Positions 53,095-62,255 of a stretch of DNA of 64,000 nt are shown here, piece after piece (position 1 is the first letter of the stretch; every line of letters starts with the position of its first letter). Below the pieces are notes generated by a model. It saw only the letters and a list, made by a program, of their open reading frames with translations, did no database searches and was not told the origin of the DNA. Source of the DNA: Sphingomonas sp. YR710 (GTDB lineage Bacteria > Pseudomonadota > Alphaproteobacteria > Sphingomonadales > Sphingomonadaceae); the NCBI RefSeq assembly GCF_900101455.1, contig NZ_FMZJ01000010.1, positions 124,001-188,000 on the forward strand, written 5' to 3'. Position numbers and translations under genes: made by a program.

Positions 53095-53349
53095 TTATTG
53101 ACCCTGATATGGCTTCATGGCTTGCACACGATCAACGGTCATTCGCTCTTCCCGCTTGATCAGCGCCCATTCAGCTGCTGTGTGACAGCGTTTAGATCTG
53201 GCGAGCCGACTGCCGGTATCAACCTCGCTTCTGCAAATCACGCGATTCGGATCGCCCATTTCTTCGTCGTTTGCTTTGGTGTGCCGCGCTCCGGCTGCAG
53301 CGGAGATGAACAAGGAGGTCGTGAAGATTAAGAACGTTACAATTTTCAT
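53095..53349 (-). CDS. small exported Cys-pair protein, unknown
   Basis: 84 residues: signal peptide MKIVTFLIFTTSLFISAAAGA, then ICRSEVDTGSRLARSKRCHTAAEWALIKREERMTVDRVQ. The C..TGSRL....R.C.TA.EW pattern recurs in many exported sphingomonad proteins of unknown function; the two Cys probably form a disulfide. GAGG lies seven bases before the ATG at 53349. Confidence 0.7.
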   Translation of the reverse strand: MKIVTFLIFTTSLFISAAAGARHTKANDEEMGDPNRVICRSEVDTGSRLARSKRCHTAAEWALIKREERMTVDRVQAMKPYQGQ

Positions 53350-53479
53350 CGATAATCCTCGAAATATCATAAATCGCTATCGCCTCACTATATCACCATT
53401 CTGCGGCGGTGCAGCGAAAAATTTGCGGCGGCGGTGATTGGGGCACCCGGTCCTTTGCTCGCACTCTTGGCTGCGGGCA

Positions 53480-53545
53480 GGCCGTTCCCATGCAACTTTA
53501 GGCGCTGCGAGACTCGAACCCGGCCTTCGCCGGGATGACGAAAGT
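53480..53545. repeat. degenerate REP-like half element
   Basis: ACCCGGCCTTCGCCGGGATG (53519-53538) followed by ACGAAAGTGGG is a single hairpin of the REP family; a partly matching inverted text precedes it. It lies between two minus-strand small genes (53350-53570 holds no other feature). Confidence 0.5.
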
Positions 53546-53570
53546 GGGCCCGATTTTTCGCCGTCAACAC

Positions 53571-54095
53571 CTATCCTGCGCGCCGAAGCTCGCCGAATTT
53601 CCAAGCCAGTATTTCGGTTTCGAAGGCGAGGAGCGTCCACAACGTGTTGACAACCTGCACGGCGATCTCGTTGTCGCTGAATTCGTCGTGGATCCGGATC
53701 ACCGTTCGCTTGGCCACTTCCACCTTGCCAGTCGTGATGGCGGCAGATGGAATGGACAGGCTGTGGAAGGCAACGGCCGAAGCGGCGACCCGCCGCACCC
53801 AATCGAGGTTGACGGGCAGTTTGAAGCGATCCTGAAGCGATTGCAGCGAATCTTTCAGGACATTGTCCACCTGAAACCGCGCCAGTTCATCCTGCGACGT
53901 GGCGGCTTTGGCTCTCCTGACGAGCTCTGCGCCGACCTGGTGGTGCGTGTCGATGATGATGGGCCCCGCCATCAGCCAAGCGTAGTTCAGCGCCCGGCCC
54001 AAAGCACCATCACGATTATAGTGTTTCAACCGCATCGCAGCTTCTTCGTCCGATATCGGTGCGGCTTCAGCTGATAGATGCTGTTCGTTCATCAT
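53571..54095 (-). CDS. all-helical protein, possible protoglobin-like fold
   Basis: 174 residues, no signal or membrane segment. After an acidic N-terminus (ISDEEAAMRL) come helices DGALGRALNYAWLMAGPIIIDTHHQVGAELVRRAKAATSQDELARFQVDNVLKDSLQSLQDRFKLPVNL, then DWVRRVAASAVAFHSLSIPSAAITTGKVEVAKRTVIRIHDEF. The helix pattern and the R....H..L.IP...G stretch recall the E-F helix region of globin-coupled sensors, but the His register differs, so a heme-free globin fold or an unrelated helical protein is equally possible. It lies on the same strand downstream of ccoS. Confidence 0.4.
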   Translation of the reverse strand: MMNEQHLSAEAAPISDEEAAMRLKHYNRDGALGRALNYAWLMAGPIIIDTHHQVGAELVRRAKAATSQDELARFQVDNVLKDSLQSLQDRFKLPVNLDWVRRVAASAVAFHSLSIPSAAITTGKVEVAKRTVIRIHDEFSDNEIAVQVVNTLWTLLAFETEILAWKFGELRRAG

Positions 54096-54354
54096 TCCGG
54101 CCTGCCTCATCCTGATCCGACATATGGTCATCACCCGACATATATGGTGTTGATTCGGCCATTAAGCAATTTACGCAATATCCCTTGTTTCGTTGCGGAT
54201 TGATCGGCACCGAAGAATGCGCTGTCGCGGATCGGGGCGTTGCGTGAATATTTTCGTTTCTGCCGTCGACAGACGATGTGGGCGGGGCGGCTGGCCGGAT
54301 TCCCTGATAGCGCTGATGCCCTGCCAGCAATAGTTTTTGAGGCAACCGCCCCGG

Positions 54355-54516
54355 TCAGGGCTGCGTACCGTCCTTCAGCTCATCATCGATCAGGATGCGC
54401 ACCGCAGCGCCCTCGAGATCGTCGAACTGCCCGTGGGAAAGCGACCACATGAAGGCCGCGAGCCCGCTCAGGCCGAGCAGCAGTGCGATCGGGATGAGGA
54501 CGGCGATCCCGGTCAT
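54355..54516 (-). CDS. ccoS: cbb3 oxidase maturation protein CcoS
   Basis: 53 residues: MTGIAVLIPIALLLGLSGLAAFMWSLSHGQFDDLEGAAVRILIDDELKDGTQP. One membrane helix followed by the conserved W.L..GQFDDLEG.A.RIL motif identifies CcoS, needed for cofactor insertion in the cbb3 oxidase. Its start overlaps the ccoI stop (ATGA). It is the last gene of the cco operon. Confidence 0.93.
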   Translation of the reverse strand: MTGIAVLIPIALLLGLSGLAAFMWSLSHGQFDDLEGAAVRILIDDELKDGTQP

Positions 54517-56633
54517 CGTGCGCACCGGGTGAGGCGCAGCGCGTTGGCCACGACAATGATCGAGGAGGTCGACATGGCGATGGCTGCGATCAGCGGCGTC
54601 ACGAGGCCGAAGATCGCCAGCGGCACCGCGAGGATATTGTAGCCGATCGCCATCGCGAAATTCTGCCGCACGACCCGCATCGTCCGGTGCGCCGCGGCGA
54701 CGGCAATCGGCACGGGCAGCAGGCTGTCACCCAGGAAGACGATGTCGGCCGCCGTCTGGCCAACGTCGCTTGCCGAAGACGGCGCCATCGAGACATGGCC
54801 GGCCGCGAGGGCCGGGCCGTCGTTGAGCCCGTCACCCACCATCAATACGCGGTGGCCGGCCCTCGTCAGGCGTTCGATTGCCCGAAGTTTTTCATCGGGG
54901 GTCATGCCGACGACGGCGGGGACATGAAGTTCGCCCGCGATCGGCGCGACCGCTTCGCGGCGATCACCTGACAATATTACCGGATCGAGCGCCATGCCGG
55001 CCATGCGTGCGACCGCCTCGACGGCATCGGGGCGCAGATGGTCGGCGAAGCGGATCCGGTGCGCCGTACCGCCTTCGACGCTGAAACCGCAGCTCAACGC
55101 ATCGTCGGCGGCAGCGGGAGCGCCGGCCCATTGCGGCCGGCCAAGGCGGATTCTCTTGCCGTCGGCCATCGCCTCCATGCCGAAGCCGGGAGTTTCGCGC
55201 AGGTTGGCCAGTTCCGCCGGCCGCACGCCCATTTGCTCGAGCGTGCGCGCCAATGTCTGCGAGAGTGGATGGCGGCTGGCGCGGGCGAGCGCGAGCGCGA
55301 GCGATTGTTCGCCGGGATCGAGATCGATGGTGCCGACCAGATCGGGACGGCCAAGCGTGAGCGTGCCGGTCTTGTCGAAACGGACCCGGTCCGCCTCCGC
55401 CAGCCGTTCGAGTGCGGAGCCGTCCTTGACCAGCAGGCCCCGGCGCATGAGCGCGCCCGACGCGACCACCTGCGCGACCGGCACCGCGAGCCCGAGCGCG
55501 CAGGGGCAGGTCACGATCAGCACGGCGACCGCGATCAGCAGCGACTGGTGCCAGCCCGCACCCATGATCATCCAGCCGATAAAGCTGGCGGCGGCGAGCG
55601 TATGCACCGCCGGCGCATAATAACGCGCGGCGCGATCGGCGATCCGCACGTAGCGCGAACGGCCCTGGCCTGCGGCTTCCATCAGCCGCGCCATGCCGGC
55701 GATGGCGGTATCGGGGCCGGCGGCGGTGACGCGCACCGTGAGCGGATCGGTGAGGTTGAGCGATCCGGCGATCACCCTGGTGCCGCGCTCGACCGGCTCG
55801 GCTCGGCTTTCGCCGGTGACGAGCGACCGGTCGACACTGCTCGCGCCCTGCTCGACCGTGCCGTCGGCGGCAAACCGCTCGCCGGCGCTGACCAGCAGAT
55901 TCATGCCGGGCCTGATTGCCTCCGCCGCAAGCCAGGCCGTCGTGCCATCGGCCTGCGCGATCATGCCGCCGGGTGCTGTCTGGCGCAGCAGCGCGCTTGC
56001 CCCGTCACGTGCGCGATCGCGCATCGCGCTGTCGAGGAAACGGCCGGCGAGCAGGAAGAAGATCAGCGACACCGCGCCGTCGAAATAGGCATGCGGGCCG
56101 CCGGTGATCGTCTCGAACAGGCTGAGGCTGGTGGCGAGCAGGACGCCGATCGAGATCGGTACGTCCATGTTGGTGCGCCCGTGCTTGAGCGCCCCCCAGG
56201 CCGAGCGGAAGAAGGTCTGGCCGGCATAGGCGACGGTCGGCATCGCGATCAGCGCCGACAGCCAGTGGAAAAGCTGCCGCGTCGGGCCATCGGCGCCAGA
56301 CCAGATCGATACCGACAGCAGCATGATGTTCATCGCCGCGAAGCCGGCGACACCCAGCGCCTTCAGCAGCCGGCGGCTTTCCGCGCGATCGTTCGCATTG
56401 TCGCTCTGCACGAGCACCGGCTCGGCGGTAAAGCCGAGCGATATCAACGCCTCGCGCAATGCCGGCACGTCGACATCGGGGCGATGGTCGATCGCCACTT
56501 TTTTCGCGGTCAAATTGACCCGCGCGCCGACCACGCCGGGCATATGGCCAAGACCATTTTCGATCTTGGAAATGCAGCCCGCGCAACGAATGCCGGGCAA
56601 GCTGAACTCGCTATGTTCGACAACTGCGCTCAT
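54513..56633 (-). CDS. ccoI: copper-transporting P1B ATPase CcoI (FixI)
   Basis: 706 residues. N-terminal metal-binding domain FSLPGIRCAGCISKIE (CxxC), eight membrane helices, a CPC metal site (IVTCPCALGLAVP), phosphorylation motif DKTGTLT and GDGLNDGPALAAG. It exports/loads copper for CuB of cytochrome cbb3. Position between ccoH and ccoS is standard. The CPC-ATPase HP motif is in ALARASRHPLSQTL. ATGA overlap with ccoH. Confidence 0.95.
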   Translation of the reverse strand: MSAVVEHSEFSLPGIRCAGCISKIENGLGHMPGVVGARVNLTAKKVAIDHRPDVDVPALREALISLGFTAEPVLVQSDNANDRAESRRLLKALGVAGFAAMNIMLLSVSIWSGADGPTRQLFHWLSALIAMPTVAYAGQTFFRSAWGALKHGRTNMDVPISIGVLLATSLSLFETITGGPHAYFDGAVSLIFFLLAGRFLDSAMRDRARDGASALLRQTAPGGMIAQADGTTAWLAAEAIRPGMNLLVSAGERFAADGTVEQGASSVDRSLVTGESRAEPVERGTRVIAGSLNLTDPLTVRVTAAGPDTAIAGMARLMEAAGQGRSRYVRIADRAARYYAPAVHTLAAASFIGWMIMGAGWHQSLLIAVAVLIVTCPCALGLAVPVAQVVASGALMRRGLLVKDGSALERLAEADRVRFDKTGTLTLGRPDLVGTIDLDPGEQSLALALARASRHPLSQTLARTLEQMGVRPAELANLRETPGFGMEAMADGKRIRLGRPQWAGAPAAADDALSCGFSVEGGTAHRIRFADHLRPDAVEAVARMAGMALDPVILSGDRREAVAPIAGELHVPAVVGMTPDEKLRAIERLTRAGHRVLMVGDGLNDGPALAAGHVSMAPSSASDVGQTAADIVFLGDSLLPVPIAVAAAHRTMRVVRQNFAMAIGYNILAVPLAIFGLVTPLIAAIAMSTSSIIVVANALRLTRCAR

Positions 56634-57073
56634 GCCGGGACCTCGTCGATGAAGCGGCCTTCGCGATCGCCCTGGCGGACCCGCAGTTCCAGCCGCCAGC
56701 GGCCTGCAGGCAGCGCTTCGATCGACCGGTAACGCCCGGGTGCGATCGGCTGGAAATGCAGATTCATGTCGGGCAGCCGGCCCAGCGGATGGATAGCGGT
56801 CGCATCGATCCGTGCATCCGGAACCGAAGGCAGCATGACCACGGCATGATCGCCGTCACGCTCCGCGGTCAGTTGCCAGCCGAGCGCCTGCTGCGCGTGG
56901 GCTTCGTCGAGCCAGTGGTTATATTGCTGGCTCGCCACATAGCTGTTGTCGACGATCGTGCCGCCGAAGGTGCGGGCGGCGAAGGTCGCCATGACCATGT
57001 TGACGGCGATGATGACGCCGAAAAAGCTCACCGTGAGCATCAACATGTGGCGACCGGTAAAGGTGCGGGTCAT
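56630..57073 (-). CDS. ccoH: cbb3 oxidase assembly protein CcoH (FixH)
   Basis: 147 residues: one N-terminal membrane helix (MLMLTVSFFGVIIAVNMVMATFAA), then FGGTIVDNSYVASQQYNHWLDEAHAQQALGW, the hallmark of FixH. A periplasmic beta domain with GRWRLELRVRQGD ends the protein. It stabilises the assembling oxidase and works with CcoI. Start at 57073, two bases after the ccoG stop. Confidence 0.92.
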   Translation of the reverse strand: MTRTFTGRHMLMLTVSFFGVIIAVNMVMATFAARTFGGTIVDNSYVASQQYNHWLDEAHAQQALGWQLTAERDGDHAVVMLPSVPDARIDATAIHPLGRLPDMNLHFQPIAPGRYRSIEALPAGRWRLELRVRQGDREGRFIDEVPA

Positions 57074-57075
57074 GG

Positions 57076-58530
57076 CTATTTCTCCGGACGGTCGAAACGG
57101 GCTTCGTCGCGGGCGATGGCCTTTTCGCCGTCGATCGCGGTCAATATGAAGGTGAAGCGGGCGGCTTCTTCGCCATCGGCGCTCGCGCGGACATAGATCC
57201 GATGAATGTCGACCTGATCGGGCGCGACGGTGAAGTCGAGCGCGGGCGTCGCCGTGCGGTCGTCGGCGAGCGAATCCCACATGGTGGCGCCAGGCAGTCC
57301 GGCTATGGCGAGATGCACCTTGCGCGGGCGCGATTCCATGTTGCGCAGCTTGATCGTATAGGCGTTGCGGATCGTCCGGTCGGAGAGTTGTACATACAGC
57401 GGATTGCGATCATGGCCGACCGCCAGATCGAGCCGGGTGCGCGCGCTGAGCGCGAACATCATCGCCAGCCCGACGGCACCCCATACGGAGAAATAGGCGA
57501 TCGTCCGCGGCCGCAGGATCGTGCGGATGACGGGGACCGGCGGCGCACCGGCGGCCTCGGCCTTGCAGTCCTCGAGGGTGGCATAGTCGATCAGGCCGCG
57601 CGGGCGCCCGACCTTTGCCATCATCTCGTCGCAGGCATCGATGCACAAGGCGCAGGTGATGCAGGCATATTGGTTGCCGTCGCGAATATCGATGCCGGCC
57701 GGGCAAACCTGGACACAGGCCTGGCAATCGATGCAGTCGCCGCTGGGCGCGCTGTGATCGCTGCGCTTGAGACCATGGCTGCGAGGTTCGCCGCGCCAGT
57801 CCTTATAGGTGACGACCAGCGAACGTTCGTCGAGCATCGCGCCCTGAATGCGCGGCCAGGGGCACATATAGTTGCAGACCTGCTCGCGCATGAAACCGCC
57901 GAATATATAGGTCGTCGCGGTAAGGATCGCGATCGTGGCATAGGCCACGAAGGCGGCGTGACCGGCGAACAGATCATAAGCGAGCGTCGGCGCGTCGGCG
58001 AAATAGAATATCCAGGCGCCGCCGGTGAGCAGGCCGACCGTCAGCCAGGCGCCATGCTTGAGCACGCGACGGCCGATCTTCGATAATGTCCAGGGCGCCT
58101 TCTTGAGGCGGATCTGGGCATTGTGATCGCCATCGATCGCGCGTTCGATGTGGAGGAACAGATCGGTCCACACTGTCTGCGGGCAGGCATAGCCGCACCA
58201 TGCACGCCCGACGGTGGAGGTGACGAGGAACAGGCCGATCCCGGCCATCACCAGCAGGCCGACGACGAAATAGAATTCGTGCGGCCAGATCTCGATCGCG
58301 AAGAAATAGAAGCGGCGATGGGCGAGATCGACGAGCACCGCCTGATCGGGTGCAAAAGCGCCGCGGTTCCATCGCAGCCACGGCGTCAGATAATAAACGG
58401 CCAGCGTGAAGGCCATCACCTGCCATTTGAGCCGCCGGAAAAAACCGTCGACGGCGCGCGGAAAGATATCCGCGCGGCTGGCGTAGAGCCGCCCACCCTT
58501 TGGAGGCAGGTTGGGCGGAATCATGTTCAT
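57076..58530 (-). CDS. ccoG: cbb3 oxidase accessory ferredoxin protein CcoG (FixG)
   Basis: 484 residues. Several N-terminal membrane helices, then two 4Fe-4S clusters: CIDCQACVQVCPAGIDI and CITCALCIDACDEM. CGYACPQTVWTDLF and VCNYMCPWPRIQ are the conserved Cys motifs of the FixG family, which reduces Cu(II) for oxidase maturation. The C-terminal third is a FixG-type Ig-like domain (NAYTIKLRNMESRPRKVHL). The start overlaps the ccoP stop by four bases. Confidence 0.95.
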   Translation of the reverse strand: MNMIPPNLPPKGGRLYASRADIFPRAVDGFFRRLKWQVMAFTLAVYYLTPWLRWNRGAFAPDQAVLVDLAHRRFYFFAIEIWPHEFYFVVGLLVMAGIGLFLVTSTVGRAWCGYACPQTVWTDLFLHIERAIDGDHNAQIRLKKAPWTLSKIGRRVLKHGAWLTVGLLTGGAWIFYFADAPTLAYDLFAGHAAFVAYATIAILTATTYIFGGFMREQVCNYMCPWPRIQGAMLDERSLVVTYKDWRGEPRSHGLKRSDHSAPSGDCIDCQACVQVCPAGIDIRDGNQYACITCALCIDACDEMMAKVGRPRGLIDYATLEDCKAEAAGAPPVPVIRTILRPRTIAYFSVWGAVGLAMMFALSARTRLDLAVGHDRNPLYVQLSDRTIRNAYTIKLRNMESRPRKVHLAIAGLPGATMWDSLADDRTATPALDFTVAPDQVDIHRIYVRASADGEEAARFTFILTAIDGEKAIARDEARFDRPEK

Positions 58531-59396
58531 TCGCCGCCGCCCAGCGAATGTACATAGGCCGTCAGCATGTTGATCGTCGCCGGATCGAGCTTCTGGCTCC
58601 AGGCCGGCATCACGCCATAGCGCGCATTGGTGACAGTCGCGGTGATCGTGTCGCGATCGCCGCCATAAAGCCAGATGCCGTCGGTGAGGTTGGGCGCGCC
58701 GAATTGGCGGCCGCCCTTCGCATCCGGGCCGTGGCAAACGGCGCAGTTGGTGGCAAACAGCGCCGCGCCGCGCTGCGCGGACAGGTTATTGGCCTGCTGG
58801 TGCGAGACGGTGCGCACGAACGAAACGACGTCCTGGATTTCCTCGGGCTTGAGAATGCCATCGCGACCAAAAGCGGGCATCTGCGACATCCGCGTCGCAT
58901 CGTCGCCGGGCTGGCGAATGCCGTGCAAGAGGGTCTGGTGGATCGCGGCGCGGCTGCCGCCCCACAGCCAGTCGTCATCGTTGAGGTTGGGATAGCCCTT
59001 GCCGCCCGCGGCGCCCGATCCGTGGCACTGCACGCAATTGATCTTGAACGCCGCGCGGCCGCCCTCGATCGCCGCGTGCATCAGCGGCGAATGCGGATCG
59101 AGCGTGGTGATGTCGACGGTGGCGAGCGCGGCCCGGGTCGACGCCCGCGCGGCTTCGGCCTTCGCGGTTTCGGCGGCGAGCTGGCCATGGCTGGTCCAGC
59201 CGAGCATGCCCGCCGACGAGCGATGCAGCAGCGGGATCGCCGGATAGGCGATGCAATAGCCGATCGCAAAGGCGATGCAGGCGTAGAAGGTCCACAGCCA
59301 CCAGCGCGGCATCGGATTGTCGAGTTCTTCTATGCCATCCCATTCATGGCCCATGGTGGGCACGCCGGTGGCTTCATCGATCTTGCGCTCAGTCAT
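58527..59396 (-). CDS. ccoP: cytochrome c oxidase cbb3-type subunit III
   Basis: 289 residues. N-terminal helix (MPRWWLWTFYACIAFAIGYCIAY), then two c-type heme domains with CVQCH and CAVCH, and Met ligands in MPAF and MPAW. It delivers electrons from cytochrome c to CcoO/CcoN. Its start ATG at 59396 lies within the end of ccoQ (overlap 8 bases), a strong coupling signal. A GTG at 59414 would add six residues. Confidence 0.95.
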   Translation of the reverse strand: MTERKIDEATGVPTMGHEWDGIEELDNPMPRWWLWTFYACIAFAIGYCIAYPAIPLLHRSSAGMLGWTSHGQLAAETAKAEAARASTRAALATVDITTLDPHSPLMHAAIEGGRAAFKINCVQCHGSGAAGGKGYPNLNDDDWLWGGSRAAIHQTLLHGIRQPGDDATRMSQMPAFGRDGILKPEEIQDVVSFVRTVSHQQANNLSAQRGAALFATNCAVCHGPDAKGGRQFGAPNLTDGIWLYGGDRDTITATVTNARYGVMPAWSQKLDPATINMLTAYVHSLGGGE

Positions 59397-59553
59397 CGAG
59401 AGGACTTTCGTCACGGAAGGGGATCAGGCTTGCGTCTTCGTGCCGCGATCGTGCCGAAGGACGCAGGGCGAACCAGAGCGCGAGCAGGAAAATCAGGCCG
59501 AGGAAGATCATGCCCCACGTATCGGCGGCATGGCGCAGCGCGTCGTACATCAT
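59389..59553 (-). CDS. ccoQ: cbb3 oxidase subunit IV
   Basis: 54 residues: [20 protein letters not shown], then [20 protein letters not shown], then [14 protein letters not shown]. One membrane helix with the charged tail PFRDE typical of CcoQ. Starts within the ccoO stop (ATGATG overlap) and ends eight bases inside ccoP. Confidence 0.93.
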   Translation of the reverse strand: MMYDALRHAADTWGMIFLGLIFLLALWFALRPSARSRHEDASLIPFRDESPLDD

Positions 59554-60284
59554 CGCGCCTTCTCCATCGGTTCGGCGGATCTGGTATCAACGAGCGTGCC
59601 CAGCATCTGCAGATAGGCCACCAAAGCATCCATTTCGGTGACCTTCTTCGGATCGCCGTCGAAATCGCGGGCCTGCGCCTTGGGATAGCGCTTCTTCAGA
59701 TCGGCGCTGTCGGCATCGGGATCGGCCTGCGCCATCGCATCCTCGACCGCCTTGCTGACATCGGCATCGGTGTACGGCACGCCGACCTTGCGCAACGCGC
59801 GCAGATGATCGTCGAGGTGGCGGGCATCGAGTTCGCGATCTTTCAGGAACGCATAAGGCGGCATGATCGATTCGGGCACCACCGAGCGCGGGTCGGTGAG
59901 ATGCTGGACGTGCCATTCATCCGAATAGCGGCCGCCCACCCGCGCCAGATCCGGCCCGGTGCGCTTCGATCCCCATTGGAACGGGTGGTCGTACATGCTC
60001 TCCGCCGCCAGACTGTAATGGCCGTAGCGTTCGACCTCGTCGCGGAACGGACGGATCATCTGGCTGTGGCAATTGTAGCAGCCTTCGCGGATGTAGACGT
60101 TGCGGCCGGCAAGCTCGAGCGGGGTGTAGGGGCGCATGCCCTGTACCTTTTCGACCGTCGAGTCGATCCAGAAGAGCGGGGCGATCTCGACGATGCCGCC
60201 GATCGCGACGGTGATGAGGGCGAGGACGAGCAGCAGCGTGACGTTGCGCTCGATCTTGCCATGGTCGAAGAATTTGGTGGCCAT
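59550..60284 (-). CDS. ccoO: cytochrome c oxidase cbb3-type subunit II
   Basis: 244 residues. Membrane anchor ([24 protein letters not shown]), mono-heme c motif [24 protein letters not shown] and a Met ligand in SIMPPYAFL. It passes electrons to the CcoN active site. Start at 60284 is supported by AAGGA seven bases upstream; 11 bases separate it from the ccoN stop. Confidence 0.95.
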   Translation of the reverse strand: MATKFFDHGKIERNVTLLLVLALITVAIGGIVEIAPLFWIDSTVEKVQGMRPYTPLELAGRNVYIREGCYNCHSQMIRPFRDEVERYGHYSLAAESMYDHPFQWGSKRTGPDLARVGGRYSDEWHVQHLTDPRSVVPESIMPPYAFLKDRELDARHLDDHLRALRKVGVPYTDADVSKAVEDAMAQADPDADSADLKKRYPKAQARDFDGDPKKVTEMDALVAYLQMLGTLVDTRSAEPMEKAR

Positions 60285-60295
60285 CGGGCGTTCCT

Positions 60296-61945
60296 TCACG
60301 CGGCCTGCGGCTGGAGCGGACGGTCCAGCGCAGCGTCATAGGGAGTGGCGGCAAGGGGGGCTTCGTCGCGCAGGCGACCGCGGATCGTCTGATAGACGTT
60401 CCAGGCCATGATGACCGAACCGCTGAGGTAGAGCAGGCCACCGGTCGCGCGGATCAGATAATAAGGCTTCATCGCTGCGACGACGTCGACAAAGGCATAG
60501 ACGAGATAGCCGTCCTGCCCATATTCGCGCCACATCAGCCCCTGCATGATGCCCGCCACCCACATCGACGAGATGTAGAGCACGATCCCCAGCGTCGCGG
60601 TCCAGAAGTGCCAGTTGATCATGCGTACCGAGTAAAGCCGGGTCCTGCCCCACAGGCGCGGCACCAGATAATAAATGGTGGCGAAGGTGATCATGCCGTT
60701 CCAGCCCAGCGCGCCGGAATGGACATGGCCGATCGTCCAGTCGGTATAATGCGACAGCGAGTTGACCGTCTTGACCGACATCATCGGTCCCTCGAACGTG
60801 CTCATGCCGTAGAAGGCCAAAGCCGCCACCATCATGCGGATGATCGGATCGGTGCGGACCTTGTCCCACGCGCCGTTGAGCGTCATCAGGCCGTTGATCA
60901 TGCCGCCCCAGCTGGGCATCCACAGCATGATCGAGAAGACTTCACCGAGCGTCTGCGCCCAATCGGGCAGCGCCGTATAATGAAGGTGGTGCGGGCCCGC
61001 CCAGATGTAGAGGAAGATCAGCGACCAGAAGTGGACGATCGACAGCCGGTAGCTGTACACGGGCCGTTCGGCCTGCTTGGGCACGAAATAATACATCATG
61101 CCAAGGAAGCCGGCAGTCAGGAAGAAGCCGACCGCGTTATGGCCATACCACCATTGGGTGAGCGCATCCTGCACGCCGGAGAAGGCCGAATAGCTCTTCG
61201 ACCCCAGCAAGCTGACCGGCATGCTGAGATTGTTGACCAGATGCAGCATCGCGATCGTCACGATGAACGACAGATAGAACCAGTTTGCGACGTAGATATG
61301 CGGTTCCTTGCGCCGGACGATCGTGCCCAGGAACACCGCGAGATAGCTGACCCAGACGATCGTCAGCCAGATATCGGCATACCATTCGGGCTCGGCATAT
61401 TCCTTGCCCTCGGTGATGCCGAGCAGATAGCCGGTCGCCGCGAGGATGATGAAGAGCTGGTAGCCCCAGAACACGAAATCGGCGAGTTTGGGGAAGGCCA
61501 GCCGCGCGCGGCATGTCCGCTGCACCACCCAGAAGCTCGATGCGATCAGCGCGTTGCCGCAAAAGGCGAAGATCACCGCCGACGTGTGCAGCGGCCGCAG
61601 CCGGCCGAAGGTGGTATATTCGAGGCCGAGGTTGAGCTGCGGAAAAGCCAGCTGCAGCGCAATATAAACGCCGACGAGCATGCCGGCCAAACCCCAGAAC
61701 ACGGTCGCGATCACGCCCCAGCGGATCACGTCGTCATAATAGCCGGTAGCCTTGGGCCGCACCACGAGGCCGAGCGCCGCATCATAGTCGGTACGCGCGA
61801 GCATCACGCATAAACCGACCAAAGCTGCCGCGGCAAGGATCCACATCTGCGCAGCGAAGGCGGCATCCACCGCGACGGCCGCCCCGGCGACCGCGAGCGC
61901 AAGGGCCAAAAGCCACGCCCCCGCCTTCATCACTATAGTTTCCAT
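60296..61945 (-). CDS. ccoN: cytochrome c oxidase cbb3-type subunit I
   Basis: 549 residues with 12-14 membrane helices. Conserved His ligands: [17 protein letters not shown] (heme b), [13 protein letters not shown] and [11 protein letters not shown] (CuB), and [20 protein letters not shown] near the heme b3 region. It is the catalytic oxygen-reducing subunit of the high-affinity cbb3 oxidase. ATG at 61945 with GAGGGTGACG upstream was preferred to the longer frame that runs into the promoter. Confidence 0.95.
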   Translation of the reverse strand: METIVMKAGAWLLALALAVAGAAVAVDAAFAAQMWILAAAALVGLCVMLARTDYDAALGLVVRPKATGYYDDVIRWGVIATVFWGLAGMLVGVYIALQLAFPQLNLGLEYTTFGRLRPLHTSAVIFAFCGNALIASSFWVVQRTCRARLAFPKLADFVFWGYQLFIILAATGYLLGITEGKEYAEPEWYADIWLTIVWVSYLAVFLGTIVRRKEPHIYVANWFYLSFIVTIAMLHLVNNLSMPVSLLGSKSYSAFSGVQDALTQWWYGHNAVGFFLTAGFLGMMYYFVPKQAERPVYSYRLSIVHFWSLIFLYIWAGPHHLHYTALPDWAQTLGEVFSIMLWMPSWGGMINGLMTLNGAWDKVRTDPIIRMMVAALAFYGMSTFEGPMMSVKTVNSLSHYTDWTIGHVHSGALGWNGMITFATIYYLVPRLWGRTRLYSVRMINWHFWTATLGIVLYISSMWVAGIMQGLMWREYGQDGYLVYAFVDVVAAMKPYYLIRATGGLLYLSGSVIMAWNVYQTIRGRLRDEAPLAATPYDAALDRPLQPQAA

Positions 61946-62255
61946 CGTCACCCTCGTCTGATCATGCGGCGCCGCAATGCTCGACTTGGCTCGGAGCGGC
62001 ATTGCGCCAGATCAAAGGATCAGCCTGTCGATGCCCCCCCAAGGCCTCCCGCAGCGGAAATCCTGGTCAGCGGCTTTTCTCCGGATCGTTGGAGCGCCGA
62101 TATACGAAGATATACGCAACCGTTGGACGCAGGCTGGTATATCGGCCGAATCTCTTGTCGAATCTCGCCACCGCATGTGTGGTCCGAACGATGGTGGCGG
62201 TTGCGGATCGGGGCGCTTCATTGCCCGCCGGTGGAGCGCCGCTTATCATGGCGCG
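61946..62255. other. 310-base divergent promoter region ccoN / hydroxyglutarate oxidase
   Basis: This holds the promoters of both directions. Besides the FNR-like site at 62002-62015 I see no gene or RNA. TATACGAAGATATACG-type AT-rich text lies at 62101-62116. Confidence 0.6.
62002..62015 (-). promoter_or_regulatory. FNR/FixK-type box upstream of ccoN
   Basis: On the minus strand the site reads TTGATCTGGCGCAA, 8 of 10 conserved positions of the consensus TTGAT-N4-ATCAA. It lies about 57 bases upstream of the ccoN ATG, where a microaerobic activator (FnrL/FixK/Anr type) would act. Confidence 0.65.

Noticed and set aside
54084-54345. 92-codon minus-strand frame between ccoS and the helical gene
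   Set aside because: No ribosome site, overlaps the start of the 53571-54095 gene and shows no protein-like pattern.
58500-60341. 613-codon plus-strand open frame
   Set aside because: Antisense to ccoG start, ccoP, ccoQ and ccoO, all of which have heme or metal motifs.
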